Below are positions 54,036-64,000 of a stretch of 64,000 bases of DNA, one piece after another. The notes below the pieces were generated by a model. That model was not told where the DNA came from. It was given only the letters and a program-made list of their open reading frames with translations, and did not search any database. Positions within the stretch are counted from its first letter, which is position 1; every line of letters starts with the position of its first letter. Made by a program: the position numbers and the translations under genes. Source of the stretch: JABDGM01 sp046349975 (GTDB lineage: Bacteria; Planctomycetota; Planctomycetia; Pirellulales; Lacipirellulaceae); the NCBI GenBank assembly GCA_046349975.1, contig JAXMBH010000002.1, positions 62,001-126,000 on the forward strand, read 5' to 3'.

Positions 54036-54788
54036 CTACTTCTCCGTGACCGTTGCCTTTGCCGCCGGGCCGAGTTCCTTCGTTGCTTCGGCAACCGCCG
54101 CGGTTTCCGGCGTCACGAGGCCCATCTGCACCTCAAAGTCGCGGAGAGCCTGGTCGGCCATCACCTTCTCCATTGCTTCTTCGCGCTTGATGTCTTCCAA
54201 ACCTTCGCTGGAGAGGTCGGCTGCCACGCGGGCCTTCGCGCGGTTGAGCCCGATCTTGTCCTGAATCACATCTTCGATCTGGCCGAAGTCGGTGGTGATG
54301 TTGAAGTCGAAACTCTGGGCGAGCTTGGCCATTTCGGCTTCGGCGCGGCTCATCTTCAGCTCGGCGTCGTACTTGATGATCTTATCTTTGACGTCGGCCA
54401 GCTTCTTCGTGGCGTGCTTGATCTTGGAGACGTTGTTGTTGTACGCCTCCTCGTGCATGGTGAGTTGGCTTTCATTTTCGGCGAGGTCGGTTTTCGCTTT
54501 CTGCATTTCGAGCGCGAACTTGGCCGCCGACTCGCGGTCGCCGGCCTGCAGATAGCTCTTGATCTTCGCCTCGAGCATCGAGATGTGCTGCTTGTGACCG
54601 GCCACCTGGCGGCTCACACGCTCCACGAGCGCCCGGTATTGTTCCAACCCTTCGCGGCCGGTCTTGAGCTGTTCGACCGCCGAGTCGTACTCGTATTGCA
54701 TTTGAGCGATGGGATCCATCGTCCAAAAGAAGTTCGCCACTTTGTTGATTTGAGCCCGCAGCGCTCGCCACAACTTACCGACGATCAT
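54036..54788 (-). CDS. PspA/IM30-family membrane-stress protein
   Basis: 250 residues. The family shape is clear: an amphipathic start (VGKLWRALRAQINKVANFF), then D-P-I-A-Q-M-Q-Y-E-Y-D-S-A-V, a long coiled coil (~35-160; EGLEQYRALVERVSRQVAGHKQHI) and helices to ~225. The last 25 residues are Ala/Thr/Glu-rich. PspA proteins polymerise as ESCRT-III-like filaments on damaged or bending membranes. It is the first gene of the operon that leads through the AAA+ ATPase to the importer. No sigma-54 promoter was found upstream by eye. Confidence 0.88.
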   Translation of the reverse strand: MIVGKLWRALRAQINKVANFFWTMDPIAQMQYEYDSAVEQLKTGREGLEQYRALVERVSRQVAGHKQHISMLEAKIKSYLQAGDRESAAKFALEMQKAKTDLAENESQLTMHEEAYNNNVSKIKHATKKLADVKDKIIKYDAELKMSRAEAEMAKLAQSFDFNITTDFGQIEDVIQDKIGLNRAKARVAADLSSEGLEDIKREEAMEKVMADQALRDFEVQMGLVTPETAAVAEATKELGPAAKATVTEK

Positions 54789-55004
54789 AGCCAGACCTCA
54801 TAAAGTAAAGAGAACGGCAGCGACCGACCTCTGCCCGATTTGCCCCAAAAAGCCCACGAAACACCGGAGTTCGGCGCACTCTGTATAACGCCAATCGCGG
54901 CCGACTGTCAATTCGCGCTGGCGGCGGCGAATCGTTACTGCCTATTCGCTAAACGCTGGCCAATATTGCCCAAGATCGAGCGGTAACTTGCCGCCGGCGA
55001 CCAG

Positions 55005-55985
55005 TCAGGGCGAAGGTGCCGCAAGGCGTCGCGGACGTCCGTCGAGGGTCCTAGCTGGCGGCCGAGGGTGCTCGCCGCTGTCGACACGCGCGAGGACCAG
55101 ATGCACGAACTTTTGGGCGGCGGGCGACAGCTTGTGATGCCGCCGGAGGACGAGCCCGTACGTTCGCTTTGGAAACCACCGCTTCAGGGGAACCGTGTGA
55201 AACTGTTCGCTGTCATCGACACAGTGGCTCATGACGATCGAAATTCCCAAGCCCAGGTCGACATATTTCTTAATCACGTCGTATCCGCCGACCTCGAGCC
55301 GAATATCGTACTCCAGCGAGTGCTGCGCAAAGACCATGTCGACGACACGAAATGTCACTTGCTCCTTGGGTGGCAGGATGAGGGGATATTGGGCGATGTC
55401 TTTCAACTGCACTCGCTTTTTCCGCGCCAACGGATGATCGCGCGGCATGATCAGCATTGGTTCGTACGTTACGAGCGGATGGAACTCGATGTCTGGCGAT
55501 GCATCCAACATCGGGCCGACCGCGAAGTCCGCCTCGCCATCGCGCAATAAACTCAGGCCGGCCTTGCCGGTTACGTTGTGGAGCCGCACGTCGACTTGCG
55601 GGTATTCGCGAGTGAACTGCTCAACGAACGGCGGCAAAAGATACTGGATCGTTGACCCGCCGGCAGCAATGCTTACGGTGCCGTGCTCCACCGATTCGCG
55701 GGCGGTCGCGAAATGGTCGTCGAGGTGATCGATCGCTTCGACGAGCGGCCGCGCGATCTCCAGCAGCCGCTCACCATCGTGGGTCAACTCAATGCGCGGG
55801 CCGTGGCGTTCGAACAACTGCGCGCCAAGCTCGCGTTCGAGTGCCTTGATCTGTAGCGAGACAGAAGGCTGGCTGAGCGCCATCTTCTCCGCCGCTTTGG
55901 ACATGCTCTGAGTGCGAGCGGCGTAACAGAAGCCGCGAAGCTGCTGCAGGCGATTCTGTTTGTAGCGAGCAACGGCGCGTGCCAT
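55005..55985 (-). CDS. LysR-family transcriptional regulator, probable regulator of aceBA
   Basis: 326 residues from ATG 55985. The N-terminal winged helix is classic: LQQLRGFCYAARTQSMSKAAEKM, ALSQPSVSLQIKALERELGAQLFERHG. The effector domain (~95-300) has GTVSIAAGGSTIQYLLPPFV, LSLLRDGEADFAVGP and DVIKKYVDLGLGISIVMSHCV, similar to CysB/Cbl-type members. It is divergent from malate synthase with a palindrome in the spacer, so control of the glyoxylate shunt is likely. The ligand is unknown. Confidence 0.88.
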   Translation of the reverse strand: MARAVARYKQNRLQQLRGFCYAARTQSMSKAAEKMALSQPSVSLQIKALERELGAQLFERHGPRIELTHDGERLLEIARPLVEAIDHLDDHFATARESVEHGTVSIAAGGSTIQYLLPPFVEQFTREYPQVDVRLHNVTGKAGLSLLRDGEADFAVGPMLDASPDIEFHPLVTYEPMLIMPRDHPLARKKRVQLKDIAQYPLILPPKEQVTFRVVDMVFAQHSLEYDIRLEVGGYDVIKKYVDLGLGISIVMSHCVDDSEQFHTVPLKRWFPKRTYGLVLRRHHKLSPAAQKFVHLVLARVDSGEHPRPPARTLDGRPRRLAAPSP

Positions 55986-56047
55986 GACGAGCCTCACTCT
56001 TCATTGATTTCTTCAATGATAAGACTTGCCGAGAGCAAATGCAATTG

Positions 56048-56070
56048 ATGATCGCGTCAATAGCGATCAT
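56048..56070. promoter_or_regulatory. Palindromic operator candidate between lysR and aceB
   Basis: Arms ATGATCGC (56048-56055) and GCGATCAT (56063-56070) are perfect complements around GTCAATA. It is an AT-edged dyad, as LysR-type boxes are, 63 bp from the lysR start and 139 bp from the malate synthase start. It is the only clear dyad in this divergent spacer. Confidence 0.5.
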
Positions 56071-56208
56071 TGACATTTGATAGTTTGGCAAATCTCGCGG
56101 CGTCGGTAGGATTTCTGGCACGCGTGAATCGCCCGCCAAAGTTCACGCGAGCGTGTCACGCCCACTCGACACCCGCTTCTCACAAGCCGAACTGGAGAAC
56201 GCCCCGCC

Positions 56209-57843
<1,635 letters not shown>

Positions 57844-57913
57844 TCCGCGATGTGCAGCTGGCTGCCGTTACGTTTCTTGTCACTTTGCCCCACCCTAATC
57901 AATAGGAACTTGC

Positions 57914-59263
57914 ATGATTGCCAATCGCCACCAAATGCTTGATGCCGAATCGCCCGAAGGTCTACGGAAGCGTTCCGTGGAGTCGCTACGCCGCCACTGG
58001 CACGAGGATCCGCGCTGGCGGGGCGTGTATCGCCCCTATTCAGCCGAAGAGGTGATTCGCTATCGCGGCTCCCTGGCGATCGAGCACACGCTCGCGCGCC
58101 GTGGCGCCGAATGGCTGTGGAAGTTGCTGCGGTCCGAGGATTACGTGCATGCCTTGGGCGCGGTGACCGGCAATCAAGCCGTGCAACAGGTGGCCGCGGG
58201 GCTTAAGTCGATCTATGTGAGCGGTTGGCAAGTCGCTGCCGACGCCAACCTGGCCGGTCAGATGTATCCGGACCAAAGTCTCTATCCTTGCGACAGTGTT
58301 CCGGCGCTCGTGCGGCGCATTAATCAAGCACTCCAGCGGGCCGACCAAGTCTCGATGTTGGACGAGAAACCGGATGGAATCGACTGGTTCGCGCCGCTGG
58401 TCGCCGATGCGGAAGCTGGCTTTGGCGGCCCGCTCAACGCGTATGAAATCATGCGCGAGATGATCGCAGCCGGCGCGGCCGGCGTTCACTTTGAAGACCA
58501 GCTCTCGTCGGCCAAGAAATGCGGGCACATGGGCGGCAAAGTGCTCGTGCCCACGCAGGAGTTTATCACCAAATTGGTGGCCGCCCGCATGGCGGCCGAT
58601 GTCTGCGGCGTACCCACCGTGCTTATCGCCCGCACCGATGCCGACAGCGCCGGCTTGCTCACCAACGATATCGACGAGCGCGATAGACCGTTCCTCACCG
58701 GCGAGCGGACTGAAGAAGGATTCTTCCGCATCAACGGCGGAATCTCGTGTGCAATCGCTCGCGGCCTGGCCTATGCGCCGTACTGTGACCTGATCTGGTG
58801 CGAGACTTCCCATCCTGACTTGGATGAGGCGAAGAAATTCGCCGAGGGGATTCACGATCAGTACCCAGGCAAATTGCTGGCCTACAACTGTTCGCCGTCG
58901 TTCAATTGGCGTCGGAATCTCGATGATGACACGATTGCCGCCTTCCAACGCGAGTTGGGCGACATCGGTTACAAATACCAATTTGTCACACTCGCTGGTT
59001 TTCACGCATTGAACCTGAGCATGTTCAATCTGGCGGCGGGCTATCGTGAGCGCGGCATGGCCGCGTACGCGCAGCTGCAAGACGAGGAGTTCTCGCAAGA
59101 AAAGCACCATGGTTACCGCGCGGTGAAGCACCAAAAGTTCGTCGGCACCGGCTTCTTCGACAAATTAATGACCACGGTGTCCAGCGGACAAACATCCGTG
59201 ACCGCGCTAGATGGCTCCACGGAAGAAGAGCAGTTTGACGAGCACGCCGCCGCGGCGAAATAG
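57914..59263 (+). CDS. aceA: Isocitrate lyase
   Basis: 449 residues with RBS AGGAAC before ATG 57914. The signature K-K-C-G-H-M-G-G-K-V-L-V-P-T contains the catalytic Cys. Other marks are GWQVAADANLAGQMYPDQSLYP, VADAEAGFGGPLNAYEIM with the metal-binding Asp, and WCETSHPDLDEAKKFAE, followed by YNCSPSFNW. The length suits a bacterial type-1 enzyme. It splits isocitrate into succinate and glyoxylate, which feeds the malate synthase encoded just upstream. Confidence 0.97.
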   Translation: MIANRHQMLDAESPEGLRKRSVESLRRHWHEDPRWRGVYRPYSAEEVIRYRGSLAIEHTLARRGAEWLWKLLRSEDYVHALGAVTGNQAVQQVAAGLKSIYVSGWQVAADANLAGQMYPDQSLYPCDSVPALVRRINQALQRADQVSMLDEKPDGIDWFAPLVADAEAGFGGPLNAYEIMREMIAAGAAGVHFEDQLSSAKKCGHMGGKVLVPTQEFITKLVAARMAADVCGVPTVLIARTDADSAGLLTNDIDERDRPFLTGERTEEGFFRINGGISCAIARGLAYAPYCDLIWCETSHPDLDEAKKFAEGIHDQYPGKLLAYNCSPSFNWRRNLDDDTIAAFQRELGDIGYKYQFVTLAGFHALNLSMFNLAAGYRERGMAAYAQLQDEEFSQEKHHGYRAVKHQKFVGTGFFDKLMTTVSSGQTSVTALDGSTEEEQFDEHAAAAK

Positions 59264-59289
59264 GCGCTCCGCATTGCAGCCTGACTGGT

Positions 59290-61242
59290 TTACTGCGGCG
59301 CGTCGGATTTTAGAAACACCGCCGACAGCGGCGGCAGCGTGAGCGTAAGCGAGTGCATCCGGCCGAAGCACGGGACGGGCGAGGCTTCGACACCGCCCAA
59401 ATTCCCGTGCCCGCTGCCGCCGTGCTCGCTGGCATCGCTATTAAGCAGTTCGCGCCAAAACCCACCTCGCGGGGCGCCGATGCGGTAATTGTAGCGCGGG
59501 ACAGGCGTGAAATTGCAAACGACCGCGATCTGCTCGCTTCCGTTCGGCGACTTTCGCAAGAAGCTGATCACCGAGCGCTCGGAGTCGTTCGTATCGATCC
59601 ATTCGAACCCCTGGGGATCGCAATCGAGCGTGTGCAGCGCCGGTTCGTTGCGGTAAGCTTCGTTGAGAGCGGCCAGCCACCGGGCAAGGGCCCGGCGGTG
59701 CGGATCATCAAGTGTGTGCCACGGCAGACCTTCGTCGTGATTCCATTCCCGCCAGGGCGCGAGTTCGCTGCCCATGAACAGCAGCTTCTTGCCCGGCGAG
59801 GCGTACATATAGGCAAGCAGCAGTCGCAGGTTCGCGAACTTCTGCCACTCGTCGCCCGGCATCTTGTCGAGGAGTGATTTCTTGCCATGCACGACTTCGT
59901 CGTGGGAGAGCGGCAGGACAAAGTTCTCATTAAACGCGTAGACCATGCGGAACGTTAGTCGCCCATGGTGGTACTTGCGATGCACCGGGTCCTCGCCCAT
60001 GTAGGCGAGCGTGTCGTGCATCCAGCCCATATCCCATTTCAGACCGAAGCCCAGGCCGCCGACGTAAATTGGCCGCGACACCATGGGCCAGGCCGTGGAT
60101 TCCTCGGCCATGGTCTGCACGTCGGGATGCCGTTCGTATACCGCCGTATTGAACTGCCGCAGAAAATCGATCGCTTGCAGGTTTTCACGTCCGCCATGCT
60201 CGTTGGGGACCCATTCCCCGGCTTTGCGCGAGTAGTCCAAGTACAACATACTGGCGACGGCGTCGACCCGCAGCCCGTCGATATGGTACTCGTCGAGCCA
60301 GTACATTGCGCTGCTGATTAGGAAACTGCGAACTTCGCTGCGGCCGTAATTGAACACGTAGCTATTCCAATCCGGCTGCACACGTTGCCGCGGATCGGAG
60401 TGTTCGTATAAATATGTGCCGTCGAAGTACGTGAGCCCGTGGCCGTCTTGCGGGAAGTGCGAGGGCACCCAGTCCAGAATAACGCCGATGCCCTGCTGAT
60501 GCAGATGGTCGACCAAGAACTTGAGGTCCTGCGGCGTGCCGTAGCGATTGGTGGGCGCAAAGTAACCCGTCGTTTGGTATCCCCACGAGCCGTAGAATGG
60601 ATGCTCCATGATCGGCATCAATTCCACGTGAGTGAAACCGAACCGCTTCATGTGATCGGCCAAGTCGAACGCCAACTCACGATAATTCAGCGGCCGATTG
60701 CCCTCGTCCGCAACGCGGCGCCAAGAGCCGATGTGCATTTCATAAATTGAAATCGGTGCTTCGAGCCGATTTCGCTCACGCCGGGTCGCCATCCACTCAC
60801 GATCTTGCCAGTCGTAGTCGAGGTTCCACACGACGGACGCGCGGCCCGGCTCGGGCTCCTGTCGAAACGCCAGCGGATCGGCCTTATCGACAACATAGCC
60901 GTTCACTCGCGAAACAATGTGATACTTATATACCGTGCCGGCATCGATATGCGGGATAACTCCTTCCCAAACGCCGGAACTTCCGCGGGGCCGCAGGTGA
61001 TTGCGATTCACGTCCCAGTCGTTGAAGTTGCCGATAACCGACACCGACTCGGCATTCGGCGCCCACACTGCGAAGTACACACCCACGGTGCCGCCCTCGC
61101 GCACGACATGCGCGCCAAGCTTCTTCCACAGATCGTAGTGTGTACCTTGGTTGAACAGGAACAGGTCGTCGTTCGACAATAGCGACAGGGCGCCGAGCGG
61201 GCGATCTGCATAGTCAACTTCGGGGGCAAATGCGATGCTCAT
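59290..61242 (-). CDS. glgB: 1,4-alpha-glucan branching enzyme
   Basis: 650 residues, a GH13 enzyme with an N-terminal CBM48 (~45-135; VYFAVWAPNAESVSVIGNFNDW). Catalytic region: DWVPSHFPQDGHGL, nucleophile D327 (IDGLRVDAVASML), acid E380 (TMAEESTAWPM) and transition-state Asp in LPLSHDEVVHGKKS. It cuts and re-attaches alpha-1,4 chains as alpha-1,6 branches in glycogen. ATG 61242 overlaps the stop of the trehalose synthase-maltokinase gene by 4 bp, so the two are translated together. Confidence 0.96.
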   Translation of the reverse strand: MSIAFAPEVDYADRPLGALSLLSNDDLFLFNQGTHYDLWKKLGAHVVREGGTVGVYFAVWAPNAESVSVIGNFNDWDVNRNHLRPRGSSGVWEGVIPHIDAGTVYKYHIVSRVNGYVVDKADPLAFRQEPEPGRASVVWNLDYDWQDREWMATRRERNRLEAPISIYEMHIGSWRRVADEGNRPLNYRELAFDLADHMKRFGFTHVELMPIMEHPFYGSWGYQTTGYFAPTNRYGTPQDLKFLVDHLHQQGIGVILDWVPSHFPQDGHGLTYFDGTYLYEHSDPRQRVQPDWNSYVFNYGRSEVRSFLISSAMYWLDEYHIDGLRVDAVASMLYLDYSRKAGEWVPNEHGGRENLQAIDFLRQFNTAVYERHPDVQTMAEESTAWPMVSRPIYVGGLGFGLKWDMGWMHDTLAYMGEDPVHRKYHHGRLTFRMVYAFNENFVLPLSHDEVVHGKKSLLDKMPGDEWQKFANLRLLLAYMYASPGKKLLFMGSELAPWREWNHDEGLPWHTLDDPHRRALARWLAALNEAYRNEPALHTLDCDPQGFEWIDTNDSERSVISFLRKSPNGSEQIAVVCNFTPVPRYNYRIGAPRGGFWRELLNSDASEHGGSGHGNLGGVEASPVPCFGRMHSLTLTLPPLSAVFLKSDAPQ

Positions 61243-64000
61243 ACGGTGGCCTGTTCTGTGGTAGTGCCGCAGTAGTGCTGAATGCCTTCGAGCGGAATGT
61301 TGACCCAGTCGGGCCGATTATTCAATTCATAGCGTAATTCGTACAGGGCCTTTTCCAAGAGATACGCTCTCAGAAGCGTTTCGAGCTGCCCGCGTTCACG
61401 CGGCAGGAAGCCACCCGGCTGGGCGGCGTGTAGATACGTCCGCAGAAACGCTGCCGACACCCACGACGCCCAATAATTCGCCCAACGCTCAACGGGCACC
61501 GCCGGATGCTGAATGATCAGCGCCTGCGAATGCCCGCGCAGCGCCGCATGGGCGGCGTAGTGGAACGATCGCAACATGCCGGCCACATCGCGCAACGGCG
61601 ACGATTTGATCCGCCGTTCGCTGACTGGCCGTTCCGGCTCACCTTCGAAATCGATGATCACGAAGTCCTTGCCAGTGAAGAGCACCTGACCTAAATGGTA
61701 GTCGCCGTGGCAGCGAATTCGTTTGGCGACGAGGAGCCCATGCGTCAACTCGCCGAATTTCGCATAAATTGACCGCTCGCAGCCGAGCAAGTCCTCGGCC
61801 CGCTTTCGTGCTTCGTCGTTCAAGCGATGGCGTTGTGAGCGAAGCAGATCCATCGTCGCCCGGGCTTGGCTGCGCATCGATTGGTACAGGCTGCGCTGAT
61901 ACAACCGCGTAAACGGTTCGGGCGCGAAGGCTGGGCCGCTGTCGGCCGTGGCCAAGGCCACGTGCAGCTCGCCGGTTCTTTGCCCCAGCAACTCAGCGAG
62001 CGACAGGTAGCCGCCGATCGTGTGCATCACTAGCGGCGGTGGTTCTGTTTCGCTGAGTTCCAGCAGCGAGGCTGATGCCGCTTCCGGCACTACGCCAGCT
62101 TCGTTTTCTTGCGTGGTCGAGACGCCGAGTTCGCGCTCGGCGGCCGACTGGACGCGTTCGAAGTAGCGCGTCAGCTCATCGAGAGTGTACTTCCACGCGT
62201 CACCAACGTTCGCGATATACTCGTGCAGCACGGCCAGCGTCGCTTGCTTGCCCGATTCGCTGCGATACTCAATCGCTCCCGCGACACGCGGTACAATCGA
62301 TAAGTGGTGCCGCTCCGTGAGCTGCCGGCCAATTTCCAAATCGGGATTCACGCCCGCGGTGATTCGCCGGAACATTTTCAATATGAACCGCTCGTTGAAG
62401 ATAGCCGAAGTGTTGCTTTGCTCGCCGCCATGCACGTGAGGATCGAGATCCGTGCCGGCGTTGCCGACCACCGTTTCAAACGCCCCGGTGTGCGTGCCGA
62501 TAATCGTGCCACTAGCGCCGGTGAGCCGCCGCCGACTCGCAATCGTCGACAGCAGCCGCTTCCAGAATCCAGATTCCCAGGTTGCTTCGCACAACACACG
62601 CGGCACACCGGATTCGCCCAGCTCGATTCGGGCAATCGCTGAACGCGGATGTGCCATTAACAGGCTGTCGGCTGCATCTTGCTCAAGCAGCGTCAGCGGA
62701 ATGCAATACGAATCTGGCTCGCCCTCGGCATACGCGACGCTGACGAGCATCAAATACAGCGGTGCGCCGGTCGTGTTCCGATCGACATCGAAGTAATCGA
62801 GCACGTCGACCAGTTGCAGTCGCCGCGCCTTGCCCGCAAACCACCGCTGCCTGCGCAGATAGGGTTCGAGCGCTTCGCCGAGTGCCTTGCGCGTGCGGCC
62901 CTTGAGCAACTCGCTCATTTCGCCGCGTATCGAAAGCGTCGGCAACTCATGGTCATCGTCGTCGGACTTTGACTCGTCGCGGCATCCTAGGCAGAACCAA
63001 AAGAAGCCGTGCGGACCGAGCGACAGCCGGTATGGCTGATCGGTAACGGTCGGGAACGACGTTCGACCGAACAATTCCGTCGGCGTCTTGCCTTGATAGC
63101 GCGACAAATCCAACTCGACGGCTTGTGACAACCTCGACAAGTTTGCCACCACCAGTAGCGTCTCGTCATCCGTTTCGCGCAGAAATGCGAAGATCTTCGG
63201 ATTCCCGGTCGGCAGCGCTTCGAAACTGCCCGTGCCGAACGCTGGGAATTGCTTTCGCAGATCAAGAATCCGCCGGGTCCACCACAAGAGCGAATGCGGA
63301 TTCGTGTGCTGCACTTCGACGTTGCGCAGCTCATAGTGGTACTCGGGATCGATGATCACTGGCAGGTACAGGCTCTGCGGATTGGCTCGCGAGAAGCCGG
63401 CATTGCGGTCGCTGCTCCACTGCATGGGCGTGCGTACGCCGTTGCGATCGCCGAGATAGTAGTTGTCGCCCATGCCGATTTCGTCGCCGTAGTACAATAT
63501 CGGCGTGCCGGGCAGCGAGAGCAGTAGCGAATTCATGAGCTCAATCTTCCGCCGGTCATTGCCCATGAGCGGCGCGAGCCGGCGGCGGATGCCGAGGTTG
63601 ATCCGCGCCCGGGCGTCGAGCGTGTACGTGCGATACATGTAATCCCGTTCTTCGTCGGTCACCATCTCGAGCGTCAGCTCATCGTGATTTCGCAGGAAGA
63701 TCGCCCATTGGCACGACGGCGGCAACAGCGGCGTCTGCTCCAATATATCGACGATTGGCGACCGATCCTCGCGTTCCACCGCCATGAACAACCGCGGCAT
63801 CAGCGGGAAATGGAAGTTCATATGGCATTCGTCGCCATCGCCAAAATACGCCGCCGCATCCTCCGGCCATTGGTTCGCTTCCGCGAGCAGCATGCGATCA
63901 TTGAAGTTCTCATCGATGTGCGTCCGCAGCCGCTTAAGGAACTCGTGCGTTTCCGGCAAGTTCTCGCAGTTCGTGCCCTCGCGCTCGAATAGATACGGAA
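61239..64000 (-). CDS. treS: Trehalose synthase-maltokinase fusion (5' end outside window)
   Basis: The visible part starts at the right edge in P-Y-L-F-E-R-E-G-T-N-C-E-N-L-P-E-T-H, well inside the GH13 barrel of trehalose synthase, so at least a few hundred residues lie beyond 64000. Further GH13 marks are LLAEANQWPEDAAAYFGDGDE and WAIFLRNHDELTLEM. The C-terminal ~450 residues are the maltokinase (Pep2/Mak) type, with GYLSLAELLGQRTGELH and the kinase signature HGDYHLGQVLFTGKDFVIIDFEGEP. TreS converts trehalose to maltose and the kinase makes maltose 1-phosphate for the GlgE route. Branching enzyme next door fits that route. Confidence 0.93.
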   Translation of the reverse strand, partial: PYLFEREGTNCENLPETHEFLKRLRTHIDENFNDRMLLAEANQWPEDAAAYFGDGDECHMNFHFPLMPRLFMAVEREDRSPIVDILEQTPLLPPSCQWAIFLRNHDELTLEMVTDEERDYMYRTYTLDARARINLGIRRRLAPLMGNDRRKIELMNSLLLSLPGTPILYYGDEIGMGDNYYLGDRNGVRTPMQWSSDRNAGFSRANPQSLYLPVIIDPEYHYELRNVEVQHTNPHSLLWWTRRILDLRKQFPAFGTGSFEALPTGNPKIFAFLRETDDETLLVVANLSRLSQAVELDLSRYQGKTPTELFGRTSFPTVTDQPYRLSLGPHGFFWFCLGCRDESKSDDDDHELPTLSIRGEMSELLKGRTRKALGEALEPYLRRQRWFAGKARRLQLVDVLDYFDVDRNTTGAPLYLMLVSVAYAEGEPDSYCIPLTLLEQDAADSLLMAHPRSAIARIELGESGVPRVLCEATWESGFWKRLLSTIASRRRLTGASGTIIGTHTGAFETVVGNAGTDLDPHVHGGEQSNTSAIFNERFILKMFRRITAGVNPDLEIGRQLTERHHLSIVPRVAGAIEYRSESGKQATLAVLHEYIANVGDAWKYTLDELTRYFERVQSAAERELGVSTTQENEAGVVPEAASASLLELSETEPPPLVMHTIGGYLSLAELLGQRTGELHVALATADSGPAFAPEPFTRLYQRSLYQSMRSQARATMDLLRSQRHRLNDEARKRAEDLLGCERSIYAKFGELTHGLLVAKRIRCHGDYHLGQVLFTGKDFVIIDFEGEPERPVSERRIKSSPLRDVAGMLRSFHYAAHAALRGHSQALIIQHPAVPVERWANYWASWVSAAFLRTYLHAAQPGGFLPRERGQLETLLRAYLLEKALYELRYELNNRPDWVNIPLEGIQHYCGTTTEQATV

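Noticed and set aside
54789..55004. Sigma-54 promoter for pspA
   Set aside because: I looked for the GG-N10-GC pattern at suitable distance and found none that convinced. The AAA+ neighbour is not PspF-like.
58040..59134. 364-residue minus-strand frame opposite isocitrate lyase
   Set aside because: Antisense shadow of a certain gene.

Overview
The window looks like a chromosomal segment from a planctomycete, probably Pirellulales-like. The basis is protein architecture rather than a marker gene. Secreted proteins end in dockerin/EF-hand repeats of the D-F-N-x-D-G-x-V-D-A-A-D-Y type and in PEP-CTERM tails. A giant surface protein carries an LEPR-like N-terminal motif. There is a DUF1580 protein, tyrosine integrases of a type common in that phylum, and PQQ/NHL propeller proteins fused to other domains. 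The DNA is GC-rich, with strong GC bias at third codon positions.

Layout. 1-8.3 kb: a truncated secreted-protein gene, a B12-binding radical SAM protein, a membrane glycosyltransferase divergent from an acyltransferase-3, a PhnD-like/PQQ-propeller fusion and an NHL/coiled-coil secreted protein. 8.83-20.12 kb: tRNA-Arg(UCU) followed by an 11.2 kb integrated element bounded by a 57 bp direct repeat that copies the 3' half of the tRNA. It carries an integrase, a DUF1580 regulator, a capsid-maturation-type protease, a coiled-coil protein, a tape-measure-like protein, a small terminase candidate, a large terminase, a spike-base-like protein, a primase-helicase and a repeat/palindrome region that may be its origin. 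No portal, major capsid or tail tube gene is recognisable, so it resembles a phage satellite or a reduced prophage. 20.1-21.1 kb: two decayed integrases around an intact tRNA-Lys(UUU), marking an integration hot spot.

21.2-31.7 kb: exported proteins (an FAD oxidoreductase, a trypsin-like protease with nine EF-hand/dockerin units, a 1550-residue cadherin/Ig-like protein and a PEP-CTERM protein), followed by about 1.3 kb with no convincing gene. 33-39.2 kb: a four-gene MacA/DevB-like export system (membrane fusion protein, ATPase, two FtsX-type permeases) and an ABC-F ATPase. 39.6-42.3 kb: a secretin-N-domain protein broken by a frameshift. 42.3-47 kb: a corrinoid methyltransfer cluster (two UroD-type methyltransferases, corrinoid protein, MetH-type reactivation protein, homocysteine methyltransferase) that reads as a methionine synthase split into modules.

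47-54.8 kb: a seven-gene operon coupling a PspA/IM30 protein, an AAA+ ATPase and a small protein to a taurine/nitrate-type ABC importer whose binding protein is fused to an OmpA peptidoglycan-binding domain. This and the tRNA-Arg element are the two most unusual systems here. 55-59.3 kb: a LysR regulator divergent from malate synthase and isocitrate lyase (glyoxylate shunt). 59.3-64 kb: glycogen branching enzyme overlapping a trehalose synthase-maltokinase fusion that runs off the right edge.

All functional calls come from reading the sequence and recalling family motifs; no database search was run.
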